Positions 27,594 to 35,383 of a DNA stretch of 64,000 nucleotides are shown here, piece by piece. The position numbers were made by a program, and so were the translations under genes. The notes below the pieces were generated by a model, which saw only the letters and a program-made list of their open reading frames with translations, was not told where the DNA came from and made no database searches. The stretch's first letter is position 1; every line of letters begins with the position of its first letter. The stretch comes from Flavobacterium sp. GSB-24. Its GTDB lineage: Bacteria > Bacteroidota > Bacteroidia > Flavobacteriales > Flavobacteriaceae. The stretch is from NCBI RefSeq assembly GCF_027924665.1, contig NZ_AP027043.1:2170001-2234000 (forward strand), given 5' to 3'.

Positions 27594-28259
27594 TTATTGA
27601 GCGAACGCACTTGATGCAACTCCTTCAGCTTTTTGTCCTTCAGGCTTGGCCAGATTAGGATATAATTCAAAAAGAACGCCAAATGTAGTGGTCACAATTG
27701 CGCCCATATCACGCATACGATCGTAGGTTACCGCATCGGCAAGTGTAGTGGTACTTCCGCTGGCATCTGCTACTACATAAACTTTGTAACCTGCTTTTAT
27801 TGCTGATGATACGCTGTGGAACAAGCACACATCAGTAATTAATCCTGCCATAATTAGGTTTGGACGTCCTGTATTTTTAACAGCGCTCACAAATGCTTTG
27901 TCATCAAAAGCATTTAATGTTCCGGCTCTTTTTATTCTCTCAGCATAAGCTTTGGGTGCTGCTTTTTGAATTTCGATAAAGTTAGTCCCCAAGAAATCCA
28001 GATTCTCACGTGTGCTTGTAATTACCAAAGGTATTCCAAGCTCTTCTCCCAGTTTAGCAAGTACAGCTGCATTTGTAGTGATTGTTTTTGGCGGAAGACT
28101 GCTGGCCATTGCAAGGACTCCGGGCTGATGATCTACTAATACAATGGCAGCATTGGATGGTGTAATTTGTTTTTCAGTCTTTGTGTTTTGAGCTGATATT
28201 TGTGTTGAAAATACGATTGCAACAGCTAGCATTGCGATTTGAAATATTCTATTTTTCAT
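27594..28259 (-). CDS. Exported isochorismatase-like (YcaC-type) hydrolase
   Basis: A 221-residue cysteine hydrolase. Residues 1-24 are a signal peptide (MKNRIFQIAMLAVAIVFSTQ, then ISAQ). The mature part has Asp43 (VLVDHQPG), Lys110 (ERIKRAG) and Cys145 (LITDVCLFHS), the Asp-Lys-Cys triad spaced as in E. coli YcaC. The family includes N-carbamoylsarcosine amidase and isochorismatase; YcaC-like members have no settled substrate. It lies 43 bases downstream of a very similar gene lacking the signal peptide. Confidence 0.9.
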   Translation of the reverse strand: MKNRIFQIAMLAVAIVFSTQISAQNTKTEKQITPSNAAIVLVDHQPGVLAMASSLPPKTITTNAAVLAKLGEELGIPLVITSTRENLDFLGTNFIEIQKAAPKAYAERIKRAGTLNAFDDKAFVSAVKNTGRPNLIMAGLITDVCLFHSVSSAIKAGYKVYVVADASGSTTTLADAVTYDRMRDMGAIVTTTFGVLFELYPNLAKPEGQKAEGVASSAFAQ

Positions 28260-28302
28260 TTGTGCACTTTTATTTTAAAGAGGTTAGGGGATTATCGAAT
28301 TG

Positions 28303-28905
28303 TTATTGGATTGCATATGATGATGCTACTGCTTCTGCTTTTAATCCTTCTTCTGTCGATAAATCAGGATACAATTGGAAAAGAATACCAAAAGTAGTGG
28401 TGATTACTGCACCTAAATCCCTAAGACGGTCGTATGTAACGCTGTCTCCAAGTTGAGAACTTGTACCTGAGGCGTCAGCTATTACATGTACCTGATAACC
28501 TGCCTCTAAAGCTGATACCACACTATGATATAAACATACGTCGGTAAGCAATCCTGACATTACAAGATTTGGACGGTTTGTATTTTTTACCGCTTCAACA
28601 AAACTTTTGTCATGAAAAGCGTTTAATGTACCTGCTCTTTTTATTCTATTTGCATAGGCTATAGGGGCTGCATTTTGAATTTCAGTAAAATTGGTTCCTA
28701 AAAATTCAATATTTTCTCTGGTACTTGTGATCACTGTTTTGATACCAAGATCTTCTCCAAGTTTGGCAAGTGTAGCAGCATTGTTGATTATTGTTTTTGA
28801 AGGAAGACTTGCGGCCATGGCAAGAACACCAGGTTGATGATCAACTAAAACAATCGCAGTGTTAGAGGGATTAATTGCAGCATTTTTTTGATTTGATGTG
28901 CTCAT
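28303..28905 (-). CDS. Cytoplasmic isochorismatase-like (YcaC-type) hydrolase
   Basis: A 200-residue cysteine hydrolase with triad Asp22 (VLVDHQPG), Lys89 (NRIKRAG) and Cys124 (LLTDVCLYHS). It is closely similar to the exported copy over the whole domain, which suggests a local duplication with gain or loss of the signal peptide. Its promoter region carries the shared Crp/Fnr-type palindrome at 29031-29046. Confidence 0.9.
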   Translation of the reverse strand: MSTSNQKNAAINPSNTAIVLVDHQPGVLAMAASLPSKTIINNAATLAKLGEDLGIKTVITSTRENIEFLGTNFTEIQNAAPIAYANRIKRAGTLNAFHDKSFVEAVKNTNRPNLVMSGLLTDVCLYHSVVSALEAGYQVHVIADASGTSSQLGDSVTYDRLRDLGAVITTTFGILFQLYPDLSTEEGLKAEAVASSYAIQ

Positions 28906-28977
28906 TTTTTTTCGTTTTTAAATAATTAAATTAATTACACGTCTTAATTTGTCATTATCTTTTTGATTCTGACATTA

Positions 28978-28985
28978 CAAAATTG
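28978..28985 (-). promoter_or_regulatory. Candidate -7 box (CAATTTTG) of the isochorismatase pair
   Basis: On the minus strand CAATTTTG differs by one base from TAnnTTTG. Its right edge is 45 bases from the palindrome at 29031. A box of the same type lies 46 bases from the twin palindrome at 29888. Confidence 0.45.
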
Positions 28986-29000
28986 CAACTCACTAAGACT

Positions 29001-29046
29001 AAAAAACGATGACCTTTGATAAAAAATAACGTTGATATATGTCAAC
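29001..29046. promoter_or_regulatory. Crp/Fnr-type operator block, copy 1
   Basis: GTTGATATATGTCAAC (29031-29046) is a palindrome with one mismatch and the TTGA-N6-TCAA form of Crp/Fnr sites. Together with the preceding AAAAAACGATGACCTTTGAT it is nearly identical to 29858-29903. It lies upstream of the isochorismatase pair; the Crp/Fnr gene at 29934-30506 is the obvious candidate binder. Confidence 0.65.
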
Positions 29047-29161
29047 AAAAAAGAGCAGGGAATTAAATTGTAATATAGATTTTTATGCTCAACGATAAAT
29101 ACTATCTGCATAAGGATAAGTTTAATTAAGAGTAAATCGATACTGGAAATTTTGAATTTGG

Positions 29162-29815
29162 TTAGTATAAATTTGTTCTAAGAAATATGCCGTAGTTTTC
29201 TTTAAAAAATCTATTTCTGCCATAGTAATCCAGATTTGATGCCAGGCCCATTTGATAATCTTTGTATTCCAGCCCCAGCCTTAACTGCAGATAACTTCTT
29301 TCGTGGGTATCCCGTTTTATATTTTGGTTGTACAAGCCTTGAATCCTGCTGTATAATTTTAGGTTAGCAGACAATTGTGGCTTATATTCCAACAGCGATA
29401 AAACTGAAATGTTCCTGTCATCTGAAAAAATATAAGTGGGGGTTATGGCAAAAAGCCATTTATGACTTACAAAAACATATTGAACACCGGCAGTGGGTGC
29501 AAGCCCTGTAGTCTTCCCGACATTTAGCCCGGCAATTATACCAAAACCTTTGTAGAGATCATAAGCGAGCTGCGAATTATTGATAAAATCTAAATTATTT
29601 GCATTTTTAGTATAATTACTCTCAAAGGTTGAAACTGAAAAAAAAGATAGTTTTTCACTGTGTGGCAAATGTTTATTTATAACAGATTGCAGACCAAACC
29701 TATTGTTTCCAAGGGTTAATTCTATTGGAATTGGAGGCTGTTTTCTTTCCTGTCCTTTTACGTTTAAAGCTGTTATTAGAAGAAGTAAAGCCGATAAAAT
29801 AGTTTTCATTTTCAT
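29162..29815 (-). CDS. Outer-membrane-like exported protein, unknown function
   Basis: A 217-residue protein with a signal peptide (MKMKTILSALLLLITALNVKGQ). The rest alternates hydrophobic and polar residues with many aromatics and ends in TNLY, as in small outer-membrane beta-barrels. No catalytic motif is seen. It has its own copy of the shared operator and so is probably coregulated with the isochorismatase pair. Confidence 0.6.
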   Translation of the reverse strand: MKMKTILSALLLLITALNVKGQERKQPPIPIELTLGNNRFGLQSVINKHLPHSEKLSFFSVSTFESNYTKNANNLDFINNSQLAYDLYKGFGIIAGLNVGKTTGLAPTAGVQYVFVSHKWLFAITPTYIFSDDRNISVLSLLEYKPQLSANLKLYSRIQGLYNQNIKRDTHERSYLQLRLGLEYKDYQMGLASNLDYYGRNRFFKENYGIFLRTNLY

Positions 29816-29833
29816 ACTGTTTGGTTACGGTGT

Positions 29834-29841
29834 ACAAATAT
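29834..29841 (-). promoter_or_regulatory. Candidate -7 box (CATATTTG) of the barrel-like gene
   Basis: On the minus strand CATATTTG differs by one base from TAnnTTTG and lies 19 bases before the ATG. The spacing to the upstream palindrome matches that of the isochorismatase promoter. Confidence 0.45.
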
Positions 29842-29857
29842 GTAGTCGGCCAGCAAT

Positions 29858-29903
29858 AAAAAACGATGATCTTTGATAAAAAAAAACGTTGACATATGTC
29901 AAC
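29858..29903. promoter_or_regulatory. Crp/Fnr-type operator block, copy 2
   Basis: GTTGACATATGTCAAC (29888-29903) is a perfect 16-base palindrome with TTGA-N6-TCAA half sites. With the adjoining AAAAACGATGATCTTTGAT it repeats the block at 29001-29046 with only a few changes. The palindrome centre is about 58 bases from the -7 box centre, compatible with class I activation. Confidence 0.7.
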
Positions 29904-29933
29904 GAAAGAAGGATAAAAAATAGGAGTTATTTT

Positions 29934-30506
29934 TTATTTTTTTTTACGAACACGACTCAGTGTTTCTTTGGTAATACCCAGATAAGAAGCAATGATGTGC
30001 TGAGGAAATCTTTGTAAAAATTCCGGATAGGTCTTTTCAAGTTCCATGTAACGCTGCTCGGCTGATAAAGTTATGTAGTTATTTAATCTGTTTAATAAGG
30101 CAAAGGAATGTTTGTAATTCATATTAACCCTGGCTTCTTGAAAAGCTGGAATTGCTTCGAGGATTATGGAATCTGCTTTAGAGAGCATCAGCACATGAGT
30201 CTCTTCCCAGGCATCAATAAAATAGGGAGATGTTGTAAGCTGTACAAAACTTTCGCGATCACCAGCCCACCAGTTTTCGATGGAAAGATTAACGATATGT
30301 TCGACGCCTTTTTTATCAACAGTGTATTGTCTCATGGCGCCTTTTGTGATGAATGCCATATATTTACAGACTTCTCCTTCTTGTAAAAAATACTGTCGTT
30401 TGCGAATTATTTTTGGAATAAAAATTCTCTTGATGGTATCTATATCTTCATCTGTGAGGGGTGTTACAGAATGATTTGCAAAGTATTCCAAAAGCGGTTC
30501 GTGCAT
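29934..30506 (-). CDS. Crp/Fnr family transcriptional regulator
   Basis: A 190-residue protein: N-terminal cyclic-nucleotide-binding-like beta-roll (FLQEGEVCKYMAFITKGAMRQYTVDKKG region) and C-terminal helix-turn-helix (HIIASYLGITKETLSRVRKK). There are no cysteine clusters for an Fe-S centre, and the RxA motif for cAMP is not evident, so the signal is unknown. The ATG at 30506 is preferred to a TTG at 30533, since a perfect -7 box is upstream. It stands next to two Crp/Fnr-type palindromes and likely controls the genes behind them. Confidence 0.9.
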   Translation of the reverse strand: MHEPLLEYFANHSVTPLTDEDIDTIKRIFIPKIIRKRQYFLQEGEVCKYMAFITKGAMRQYTVDKKGVEHIVNLSIENWWAGDRESFVQLTTSPYFIDAWEETHVLMLSKADSIILEAIPAFQEARVNMNYKHSFALLNRLNNYITLSAEQRYMELEKTYPEFLQRFPQHIIASYLGITKETLSRVRKKK

Positions 30507-30541
30507 AATAATAGATTGATATTGGTTGAGCAATTGATCTG

Positions 30542-30549
30542 CAAAGTTA
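30542..30549 (-). promoter_or_regulatory. -7 box (TAACTTTG) of the Crp/Fnr gene
   Basis: TAACTTTG on the minus strand is a perfect TAnnTTTG match 36 bases before the ATG at 30506. The same octamer precedes the AraC gene. Confidence 0.55.
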
Positions 30550-30595
30550 TCAATTCTATAAAAACTAATAACTTATTACTTCCAATTTATAAGAC

Positions 30596-30634
30596 AGCAA
30601 AAAGCCGCTTCAAAAATAAAAGCGGCTTTTTGCT
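30596..30634. terminator. Strong terminator after the SnoaL-like gene
   Basis: AGCAAAAAGCCGCTT (30596-30610) pairs perfectly over 15 bases with 30620-30634 around a 9-base loop. T-runs on either strand make it bidirectional. It closes the minus-strand SnoaL gene and lies just upstream of the Crp/Fnr promoter. Confidence 0.9.
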
Positions 30635-30648
30635 AAAAATATATTCTA

Positions 30649-31503
30649 TTAGAATTTTCCGTTATTGTTTTTCCAGTTTTCTTTTGCAGTGATTGGTTCA
30701 ATTACATCCCAATGTTCTGCAATTTTTCCATTTTCTACTCGGAACAAATCATAAAAAGCATTATAATCTTTGCCAAAATGACCTTCACTAACCACAAGAA
30801 CAAAGTTTCCTTCTCCAAGTACCTGATGAATTTTATCGTACTTTAAAAATATACCTTGTTTTGCAAGCGCTTCAAGAGTGGCACCAAGCCCTGAAAGCTG
30901 GTCAGGAATATTAGGATTGTGCTGAATATAGTTGTCCCCATTAAAATAGCCGGCCAGCTTTTCCATTTTACCGTTCACCAGGATATCATCTACAAAGTTT
31001 TTTACCAATATTTTGTTGTCGGCGGTTTTGTCAAGGTCCTTGATTTTAGTGGAGCCATCGATCATGGTATGGCCGCTCGGGTTTGCTTTGGCCGTTTCTT
31101 GTAAATTATCCCAATGTTCAACAATTTTTCCATTTTCAAAGCGAAAAATGTCAAATCCGATTTTTGGCCCAAAAAAATTATAATCGGTATGGGTAAAAAC
31201 ATAATCGCCATCCTGAAAAGCTCTTACTGTATTTACTTTTGCTGATTTGGGAGGCAGTGCCTGCAGCAAAGCTCCAAAACCTGCTAGGCCATCGGCAACC
31301 CCAAGATTGTGCTGAATGTATTTGTTTGGATTGATATACCCAACAGGAGCAGCAGCACCTGTTTCGATTGCTTTGAGCAATTCCACTACTTTTTGTTTAT
31401 TAGTTAGTTCCATTTTTTTACTTTTTGAATTGGTTTTGTTTTGAGCCGTTGCAGCTAGTCCGGCTATTAAAATCAAAGCTGCGCTAAGGATTATTTTTTT
31501 CAT
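30649..31503 (-). CDS. Exported tandem SnoaL/NTF2-like protein
   Basis: A 284-residue protein with a signal peptide (MKKIILSAALILIAGLAATAQ) and two SnoaL-like (NTF2 fold) repeats. Repeat 1 has NKYIQHN and FRFENGKIVEHWD; repeat 2 has DNYIQHNPNI and FRVENGKIAEHWDVI. The family covers polyketide cyclases and many orphan proteins binding small hydrophobic ligands. It starts 2 bases after the MoaF-like gene, so it is cotranscribed with it. Catalysis is unproven. Confidence 0.88.
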   Translation of the reverse strand: MKKIILSAALILIAGLAATAQNKTNSKSKKMELTNKQKVVELLKAIETGAAAPVGYINPNKYIQHNLGVADGLAGFGALLQALPPKSAKVNTVRAFQDGDYVFTHTDYNFFGPKIGFDIFRFENGKIVEHWDNLQETAKANPSGHTMIDGSTKIKDLDKTADNKILVKNFVDDILVNGKMEKLAGYFNGDNYIQHNPNIPDQLSGLGATLEALAKQGIFLKYDKIHQVLGEGNFVLVVSEGHFGKDYNAFYDLFRVENGKIAEHWDVIEPITAKENWKNNNGKF

Positions 31504-31505
31504 TT

Positions 31506-31817
31506 TTATAATTGTTTCAATGTACCTTTTAGGTTAGTAAAATTGTTATTAGGATCTGTTATGTTGGTATATACAATACCATTTTCAAAGTCTTCCACAT
31601 GAGTTACTGTAGTACCTGATTTTTCTTTCCAATAGATCATATAGATATTTGGTCTGATTTCCGTTTTGGTAATTGCTACTGTTTCAAAAGCTCCGAATTC
31701 TTCATTAGTGAGCGCTTTCCATGTTAGCTGTGTTTCACTTTCGAAGCTTAATTCGAAGGCAAAATCGCCAAAATTTGCATGGAATTTTTTTTCGATAATT
31801 TCAATGGTATCTGACAT
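31506..31817 (-). CDS. MoaF-like small protein
   Basis: A 103-residue protein starting MSDTIEIIEKKF. FELSFESETQLTWKAL, VAITKTEIRPNIYMIYWKEKSG and TVTHVEDFENGIVYTNITDP fit a small lipocalin-like, MoaF-related domain. The ATG at 31817 is preferred over a TTG at 31844. It lies between the AraC regulator and the SnoaL gene on the same strand. Confidence 0.7.
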   Translation of the reverse strand: MSDTIEIIEKKFHANFGDFAFELSFESETQLTWKALTNEEFGAFETVAITKTEIRPNIYMIYWKEKSGTTVTHVEDFENGIVYTNITDPNNNFTNLKGTLKQL

Positions 31818-31900
31818 TGCGTTTGTTTTAAATTGACAATGCAAAGCTCAGCCAATTGTTAAAATCAGCAGCGGTAGAAATAATCCTTTATATGATACTT

Positions 31901-32773
31901 TTAGGCCGAAGTATGGCTTTCCCTGAATTCGACAGGAGTGCTATTGGAGTGTTTGCGGAAATATTTGATAAAATTGGTAGGCTCTTCAAAACCCAGTTCA
32001 TAACTGATTTCTTTGACATTTTCATTGGTATGGGCTAATAGTCGCTTGGCTTCGAGCATTACCCTGTCATCAATTATTTCTTTGGGCGTCTTGCCTAAAA
32101 TTCTGGTAGTAGCCTGATTGAGTCTTTTTTCAGTGACAAGTAATTGTTTGGCGTAACTGCTTACTTGTTTTTGTTTTCTGAATCCTGTTTCTAAAAAATC
32201 TTTAAAAAGTACTACACAGTCAAAATCAGCGCCTTTTTTTATCTTCGTTAAATTCTGTTTATTGATTTCCCTTTCTGAAAGCAAGAGTAAATTGCGGAGG
32301 TAGTTTCTCAGGATATCGGATTGATAGTTGTCTTTTTCTTTTTTGAATTCTGTTTCCAGTAATTCAAAAAGATGTGTAAAATCTGTAGATATTCTCTGAA
32401 GTTCAATTTGTGAAACAGATAGTAAATTATTGAATAAAAGATTGGATTGCAGGGATTTTGAATCCAGCGGGGTCTTGCAAAAGAAGCTATCGGTAAACAA
32501 AAGCACCTTACCGTCAAAATCTCCATTTTTATCAAACTTCTGAACAGCATCTTTGTTTAAAAAAAGTACTGAGTTGGGCTTTACTTGGACGGGATTGAAA
32601 TCAATAATATGGGTTGGGGTTCCTTTTTGAAACCATAAGATATGGTAAAAGTTTGTTCTGTGGGGCGCTGTCAATGTCTCTACAAAGTCGCGATAGAGCT
32701 CTGCCATACCAATAATTTCAAACTCTTGAGGAAGACCTGATTTGAATTCGTATTTCTCGATGTTCGATGTCAT
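31901..32773 (-). CDS. AraC family transcriptional regulator
   Basis: A 290-residue regulator: N-terminal cupin-like sensing part (HILWFQKGTPTHIIDFNPVQV) and C-terminal AraC double helix-turn-helix (RLNQATTRILGKTPKEIIDD, then VKEISYELGFEEPTNFIKYF and HSNSTPVEFRE). A longer TTG-initiated frame to 32872 is rejected because the -7 box at 32795 would lie inside it. It is 83 bases upstream of the MoaF/SnoaL pair on the same strand and probably controls it. Confidence 0.92.
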   Translation of the reverse strand: MTSNIEKYEFKSGLPQEFEIIGMAELYRDFVETLTAPHRTNFYHILWFQKGTPTHIIDFNPVQVKPNSVLFLNKDAVQKFDKNGDFDGKVLLFTDSFFCKTPLDSKSLQSNLLFNNLLSVSQIELQRISTDFTHLFELLETEFKKEKDNYQSDILRNYLRNLLLLSEREINKQNLTKIKKGADFDCVVLFKDFLETGFRKQKQVSSYAKQLLVTEKRLNQATTRILGKTPKEIIDDRVMLEAKRLLAHTNENVKEISYELGFEEPTNFIKYFRKHSNSTPVEFRESHTSA

Positions 32774-32794
32774 GGATGGGGTTGAATTGAATTG

Positions 32795-32802
32795 CAAAGT
32801 TA
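32795..32802 (-). promoter_or_regulatory. -7 box (TAACTTTG) of the AraC gene
   Basis: A perfect TAnnTTTG match on the minus strand, 22 bases before the ATG at 32773. It supports that start. Confidence 0.55.
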
Positions 32803-33342
32803 TTAAAATTTCCAGTTTTTGTTCATTTAACAATTCAAATGACTGTTTTAAGTGCGGGTTATCTTTTCTCAAAGAAGCCTTGTCAGTATTATTTGATAAA
32901 TTAAACTTTTCCCGAAAATATTTTAATATTGTGTTTTTTTTATAATGCTTCTAAAAAAAAGCCTCTTAAAAAAGCAATTTCTAGGGATACCACAAATAGG
33001 GTTTTTAAATTTATATGTTTTTTCCTGTGAAAATAAAAAACCTCGATTTTTGACTTTTTTGTGCAATCAAAAATTTAATTACATTAGCACACAGAAAATA
33101 GAATTTCTGCTCTTTTTTCATAGCATAAATGCATTTAAAAAAGTGTGTTGCTGTCCCATAATCAAAAGAAAAATATAGAATTACCATTGGTGCAAAAGAG
33201 AAAACTTTGGAGCTGACTAAAGGAGTAATCAAAACAGTTTAAAATTTCTTTTACTAAATCAAAGATGTTTTTTTGTCGGTGGTTCTCAATTTATTAATTG
33301 ATTTAAAGCTACGGAGTTTTATCGTTAAGATTTTAAAATAAA
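32803..33342. other. Divergent gap between AraC and ECF sigma genes
   Basis: About 540 AT-rich bases. Short open frames exist but none has protein-like composition or a recognisable start. No strong stem or repeat was seen. It must hold the promoter of the sigma gene, which I could not place. Confidence 0.45.
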
Positions 33343-33891
33343 ATGAACAAAGATCATTCCAATACGGTTTCAGATGATGTGTTATTAAAACACATTTGTT
33401 TGCATGATGATCATGGTTCATTTACTGTGCTATATGATCGCTACTGGAATAAATCTCTTGCCATCGCCTATAATTTAACTAAAGACAAATCAACTGCTAA
33501 GGATATTGTTCAGGATTTATTTATTAGTTTTTGGAACCGTCGCAAAACACTTGAAATTAATAATTTTGATTCTTACCTGGCTACGGCTCTAAAGTTTTCG
33601 GTATTCTCTTATTTTGAAAAAGAGCGAAGAAGACGAATTATTCGAGAAGAAAAACTGGAAGTTAAACAAGAAGCCATTCTTGATGAGCAGATTGAATCGA
33701 TGTTTTCTAACGATTATTTTTCAAATCTCCTGGAGCATCTTCCCGAAAAATGTAAATTAGTGGTGCAGTACAGCCGACTTGAAGATATGAAAAATGCAGA
33801 TATTGCCAAGACTATGAATATTTCTGAGAAAACCGTTGAAGGACATTTAACCAAAGGCCTTAAAATTATTCGAAATAAATTTAGATATTAA
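33343..33891 (+). CDS. ECF RNA polymerase sigma factor (FecI-like)
   Basis: A 182-residue sigma-70 family ECF protein. Region 2 is LYDRYWNKSLAIAYNLTKDKSTAKDIVQDLFISFWNRR (residues ~28-65), and region 4 is LPEKCKLVVQYSRLEDMKNADIAKTMNISEKTVEGHLTKGL (~131-171). It is followed by a FecR anti-sigma gene and an STN-carrying SusC, the standard Bacteroidota trans-envelope signalling module in which the outer-membrane receptor signals through FecR to release sigma. Confidence 0.95.
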   Translation: MNKDHSNTVSDDVLLKHICLHDDHGSFTVLYDRYWNKSLAIAYNLTKDKSTAKDIVQDLFISFWNRRKTLEINNFDSYLATALKFSVFSYFEKERRRRIIREEKLEVKQEAILDEQIESMFSNDYFSNLLEHLPEKCKLVVQYSRLEDMKNADIAKTMNISEKTVEGHLTKGLKIIRNKFRY

Positions 33892-34055
33892 AAACAACTT
33901 ATTGTTCACATTATCAGTTCTTTTTAAACTTATGGTAATGATTATTTAAATAAAAAATAACTTTTTTTTTACCCGGGCAAGGGTAATTTGTCTTTCCAAG
34001 GGACTTAACTATAGAAACATGTACAGGATCAGCTTGTACAGTCTAGAGTATTATT

Positions 34056-35195
34056 ATGAGTCCTGAAAATATAGAAGATTTAATTCACAAGTATCTTAGC
34101 GGTACCGCCACTCCTCAAGAGAGGGAGTTGCTGGATTCCTGGTACCAAAATCAGCAAACTAATTCTCAGCAATGGGTTGCTGATTCTTTTGATGAGGAGC
34201 AAGTTATCAAGCAAGAAATGTTTGCTGAAATTAATGCGGCGATTTCACCTGAGAAAGTGCGTAGTATTCGTCCTGTCTATAAATATGTTGCGGCCGCATC
34301 GGTAATTCTTCTAGTTGGATCCATCACTTTTTTTCTTGGTACATCAAAGCAAACTGATTCTAAAAGTAACCCAATAGTTGTTACTACAAATTTACCAGGA
34401 GGCACAAATGGTGCAGTTCTTACATTGGCCAGCGGTGAAAAAGTGCAATTAAACAATTCTGCGGCAAACAAGATCAGTCTTGGAGAGGCAACGGGAATCA
34501 GCAGTTATAATGATAGTGTCCTGAGGTATGAAGATTCGAAAAATAAGGCCAATAAACAAATAGCGTATAATACCTTAACAACACCTTATGGACGCCAGTT
34601 TTCACTGGTTTTATCAGATGGGACTAAAGTTTACATGAATGCCGGTTCAACATTGGAATACCCCGTTGTGTTTCAAGGTTCTGAGCGTTTGGTTAAACTA
34701 TCGGGGGAAGCTTATTTTGAAGTGGTTCATAACAGTAAGATTCCTTTTAGAATCAAAGTCAAAGAGCAGATAATTGAAGATATAGGAACTGCTTTTAATG
34801 TTAGCGCTTACAAAGATGAAAAGTCTGCTGCGGTAACACTTGTAGAGGGAAGTGTAAAAGTTAAAAAGAAACAAAGTGAGGTCATTATAAAGCCTGGAGA
34901 GCAAGCTGTTACCGTTGATGGAAATAACAATATTACTGTAAGAGAAGCTGATTTTGATTCGGCCCTTGCTTGGAAAAACGGCCTGTTTCATTTTAGTGAT
35001 CAGCAATTAGATGTAGTGCTCAAGCAAATTGCGCGCTGGTATAATCTGGAAATTGAATATCAGGGAGGTATTCCTTCGAAAACAATTAATGGAGAAATTT
35101 ACAGAAATATGGATGGAGTACAAGTACTAGCGGTTTTAAAAAATTTGGGAGTAAATTATAAGCTTGAAGGAAATAAACTAATCATAAAAAAATAG
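34056..35195 (+). CDS. FecR family anti-sigma factor
   Basis: A 379-residue inner-membrane protein. The cytoplasmic N-terminus (LIHKYLSGTATPQERELLDSW) binds the sigma factor; one membrane helix follows at ~77-95 (YVAAASVILLVGSITFFLG). The periplasmic FecR domain has TPYGRQFSLVLSDGTKVYMN, LSGEAYFEV and TAFNVSAYKDE, and the C-terminal part (NGLFHFSDQQLDVVLKQIARWYNLEIEY) is the domain that meets the receptor's STN domain. It lies 164 bases behind its sigma gene. Confidence 0.95.
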   Translation: MSPENIEDLIHKYLSGTATPQERELLDSWYQNQQTNSQQWVADSFDEEQVIKQEMFAEINAAISPEKVRSIRPVYKYVAAASVILLVGSITFFLGTSKQTDSKSNPIVVTTNLPGGTNGAVLTLASGEKVQLNNSAANKISLGEATGISSYNDSVLRYEDSKNKANKQIAYNTLTTPYGRQFSLVLSDGTKVYMNAGSTLEYPVVFQGSERLVKLSGEAYFEVVHNSKIPFRIKVKEQIIEDIGTAFNVSAYKDEKSAAVTLVEGSVKVKKKQSEVIIKPGEQAVTVDGNNNITVREADFDSALAWKNGLFHFSDQQLDVVLKQIARWYNLEIEYQGGIPSKTINGEIYRNMDGVQVLAVLKNLGVNYKLEGNKLIIKK

Positions 35196-35280
35196 TAGAT
35201 GTAATTTATTAACCCAAAAAAAGAATAAACATATGAAATAGAGAACTTTTAATTAGAGATTAAAACTATTTATAAAAAAG

Positions 35281-35317
35281 AACCGCAATAGTGTTGGAAG
35301 CACTATCACGGTTTTCA
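35281..35317 (+). terminator. Hairpin between fecR-type and susC-type genes
   Basis: 35281-35293 pairs with 35301-35313 (AACCG and ATAGTG with their complements, one 2x2 internal mismatch), followed by a short T-run. It may partly end the regulatory transcript so that the susC gene has its own sigma-dependent start downstream. Confidence 0.55.
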
Positions 35318-35383
35318 AATAGGATTAATTAATTTCCTGCAAGAGGAAAAATTATTAACCGTAAGTAATCAAAACCAAAATTA

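Noticed and set aside
30507..30533. TTG start of the Crp/Fnr gene
   Set aside because: The ATG at 30506 fits the family N-terminus and the promoter box; similar TTG extensions were set aside for the Mrr, GNAT, AraC, MoaF-like, PycTM-like, second metalloprotease and DinB genes.
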